64,000 nucleotides of DNA from Embiotoca jacksoni (taxonomy: Eukaryota > Chordata > Actinopteri > Embiotocidae): positions 13,198,028-13,262,027 of the forward strand of contig JAKOON010000017.1 in the NCBI GenBank assembly GCA_022577435.1, given 5' to 3'. Position 1 is the stretch's first letter. Every line of letters starts with the position of its first letter. Below, piece after piece: positions 22,723-64,000 of this stretch. The notes beneath the pieces are model-generated. The model was not told the DNA's origin, did no database searches, and saw nothing but the letters and a program-made list of their open reading frames with translations. The position numbers were made by a program, and so were the translations under genes.

Positions 22723-23296
22723 CCACACAGAAACCAGCACAACAACAACAGGGGCATCCACATGACCCAGGACCACACACAGAAACCAGCACAACAACAA
22801 CAGGAGCATCCACATGACCCAGGACCACACACAGAAACCAGCACAACAACAACAGGGGCATCCACATGACCCAGGACCACACACAGAAACCAGCACAACA
22901 ACAACAGGAGCATCCACATGACCCAGGACCACACACAGAAACCAGCACAACAACAACAGGGGCATCCACATGACCCAGGACCACACACAGAAACCAGCAC
23001 AACAACAACAGGGGCATCCACATGACCCAGGACCACACACAGAAACCAGCACAACAACAACAGGAGCATCCACATGACCCAGGACCACACACAGAAACCA
23101 GCACAACAACAACAGGGGCATCCACATGACCCAGGACCACACACAGAAACCAGCACAACAACAACAGGGGCATCCACATGACCCAGGACCACACACAGAA
23201 ACCAGCACAACAACAACAGGGGCATCCACATGACCCAGGACCACACACAGAAACCAGCACAACAACAGGAGCATCCACATGACCCAGGACCACAGG
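22722..23296. repeat. 52-bp minisatellite, about 11 copies, upstream of szt2
   Basis: Unit contains AAACCAGCACAACAACAACA and CATCCACATGACCCAGGACC. Copies differ by GGGG/GGAG and one 3-bp deletion. Because 52 is not a multiple of 3, three minus-strand frames read the same Cys/Trp/Val-rich text; none is a gene. It ends about 390 bp before the szt2 start codon. Confidence 0.95.
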
Positions 23297-23479
23297 ACAC
23301 CTCGATGAAGTCAAACGTGGGGATTGTTGTTACTGTTGTGATTGGACTGGTATGTCAACATGTCAGTGGAAAAACGATCTTACGATAAACGATAAAAGAC
23401 GTGGAAAGGTAAAAATATACACATGTATATTTGCTTTGAAATTAGTTTGAATTCCCCGTGTTTGATTGGTTTAACGATC

Positions 23480-23683
23480 GTCAGCGCCTGATACATTTTA
23501 TTTTGAAAGACGTGACCGGAAGCTGTCCATGTCGACGGAAGCGGATGCTGCTGTAGGAACACCTGATCAGTGGAGCAGGCGGATGATAAACAAGTTCCTG
23601 AGAGGTTATTGAGCACAACGTGGAAGTGGATACCGGCGGGCCGAGGGTCGCAGACTTCCCGCGGTCCTTATGCTGCACGCGGC
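23480..23683 (+). promoter_or_regulatory. szt2: szt2 promoter / 5'UTR region
   Basis: GC- and CpG-enriched segment just upstream of the szt2 ATG, with an ETS-type ACCGGAAG motif at about 23515-23522 and further CCGCGG/CGGCGG stretches. TATA-less and housekeeping-like. The exact start site is not visible. Confidence 0.5.

Positions 23684-64000
<40,317 letters not shown>

Noticed and set aside
22674..23314. Three overlapping ~200-aa Cys/Val-rich minus-strand frames
   Set aside because: All read the same 52-bp repeat in different phases; no gene-like sequence outside the repeat.

Overview
The window is vertebrate nuclear DNA, almost certainly from a ray-finned (percomorph-like) teleost. It has short exons with GT-AG introns, long CA/GT microsatellites, many minisatellites, and dispersed elements of fish type (L2-like and RTE-like LINEs, a tRNA-promoter SINE, hAT-like and Harbinger-like terminal-inverted-repeat DNA elements). 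All supportable host genes are on the + strand. No bacterial operon, CRISPR array, rRNA or tRNA gene is visible.

Gene 1 (about 1.0-19.6 kb) is a TAF4-family TFIID subunit, best read as taf4b. I could chain 15 coding exons with consistent phases from the ATG at 2283 to the TGA at 19286-19288 (2,067 nt, 688 aa). A TAFH/NHR1 domain lies at about residues 264-350 and the TAF4 C-terminal histone-fold/coiled-coil region at about 453-688. Its introns hold a 1.1-kb purine-rich minisatellite with a 150-bp higher-order unit, a 31-bp minisatellite, two near-identical copies of an unnamed ~560-bp dispersed repeat, a 2-kb antisense L2-like LINE, and fragments of a terminal-inverted-repeat family.

The intergenic region (19.6-23.5 kb) holds a dispersed element that has undergone two separate tandem expansions, and an 11-copy 52-bp minisatellite about 400 bp upstream of the next gene.

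Gene 2 (about 23.5 kb to beyond the window end) is szt2, the large KICSTOR subunit that tethers GATOR1 to lysosomes and restrains mTORC1. I chained 47 coding exons (6,894 nt, about 2,298 codons, roughly the first two thirds of the protein). The reading frame stays open across every junction. The gene continues past 64000.

The most unusual theme is tandem repetition at splice sites. A 24-bp in-frame minisatellite repeats the 5' splice donor of szt2 exon 23 seventeen times. A degenerate minisatellite repeats the 3' acceptor of taf4b exon 11 about seven times. A 26-bp minisatellite runs up to the acceptor of szt2 exon 37. A 142-nt szt2 intron is almost entirely GT dinucleotide and follows a 30-nt in-frame microexon. 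Szt2 exon 36 is bracketed by CA repeats. Several other acceptors have GT repeats in place of, or next to, the polypyrimidine tract. The two genes are unrelated in function; they are simply adjacent, head to tail.
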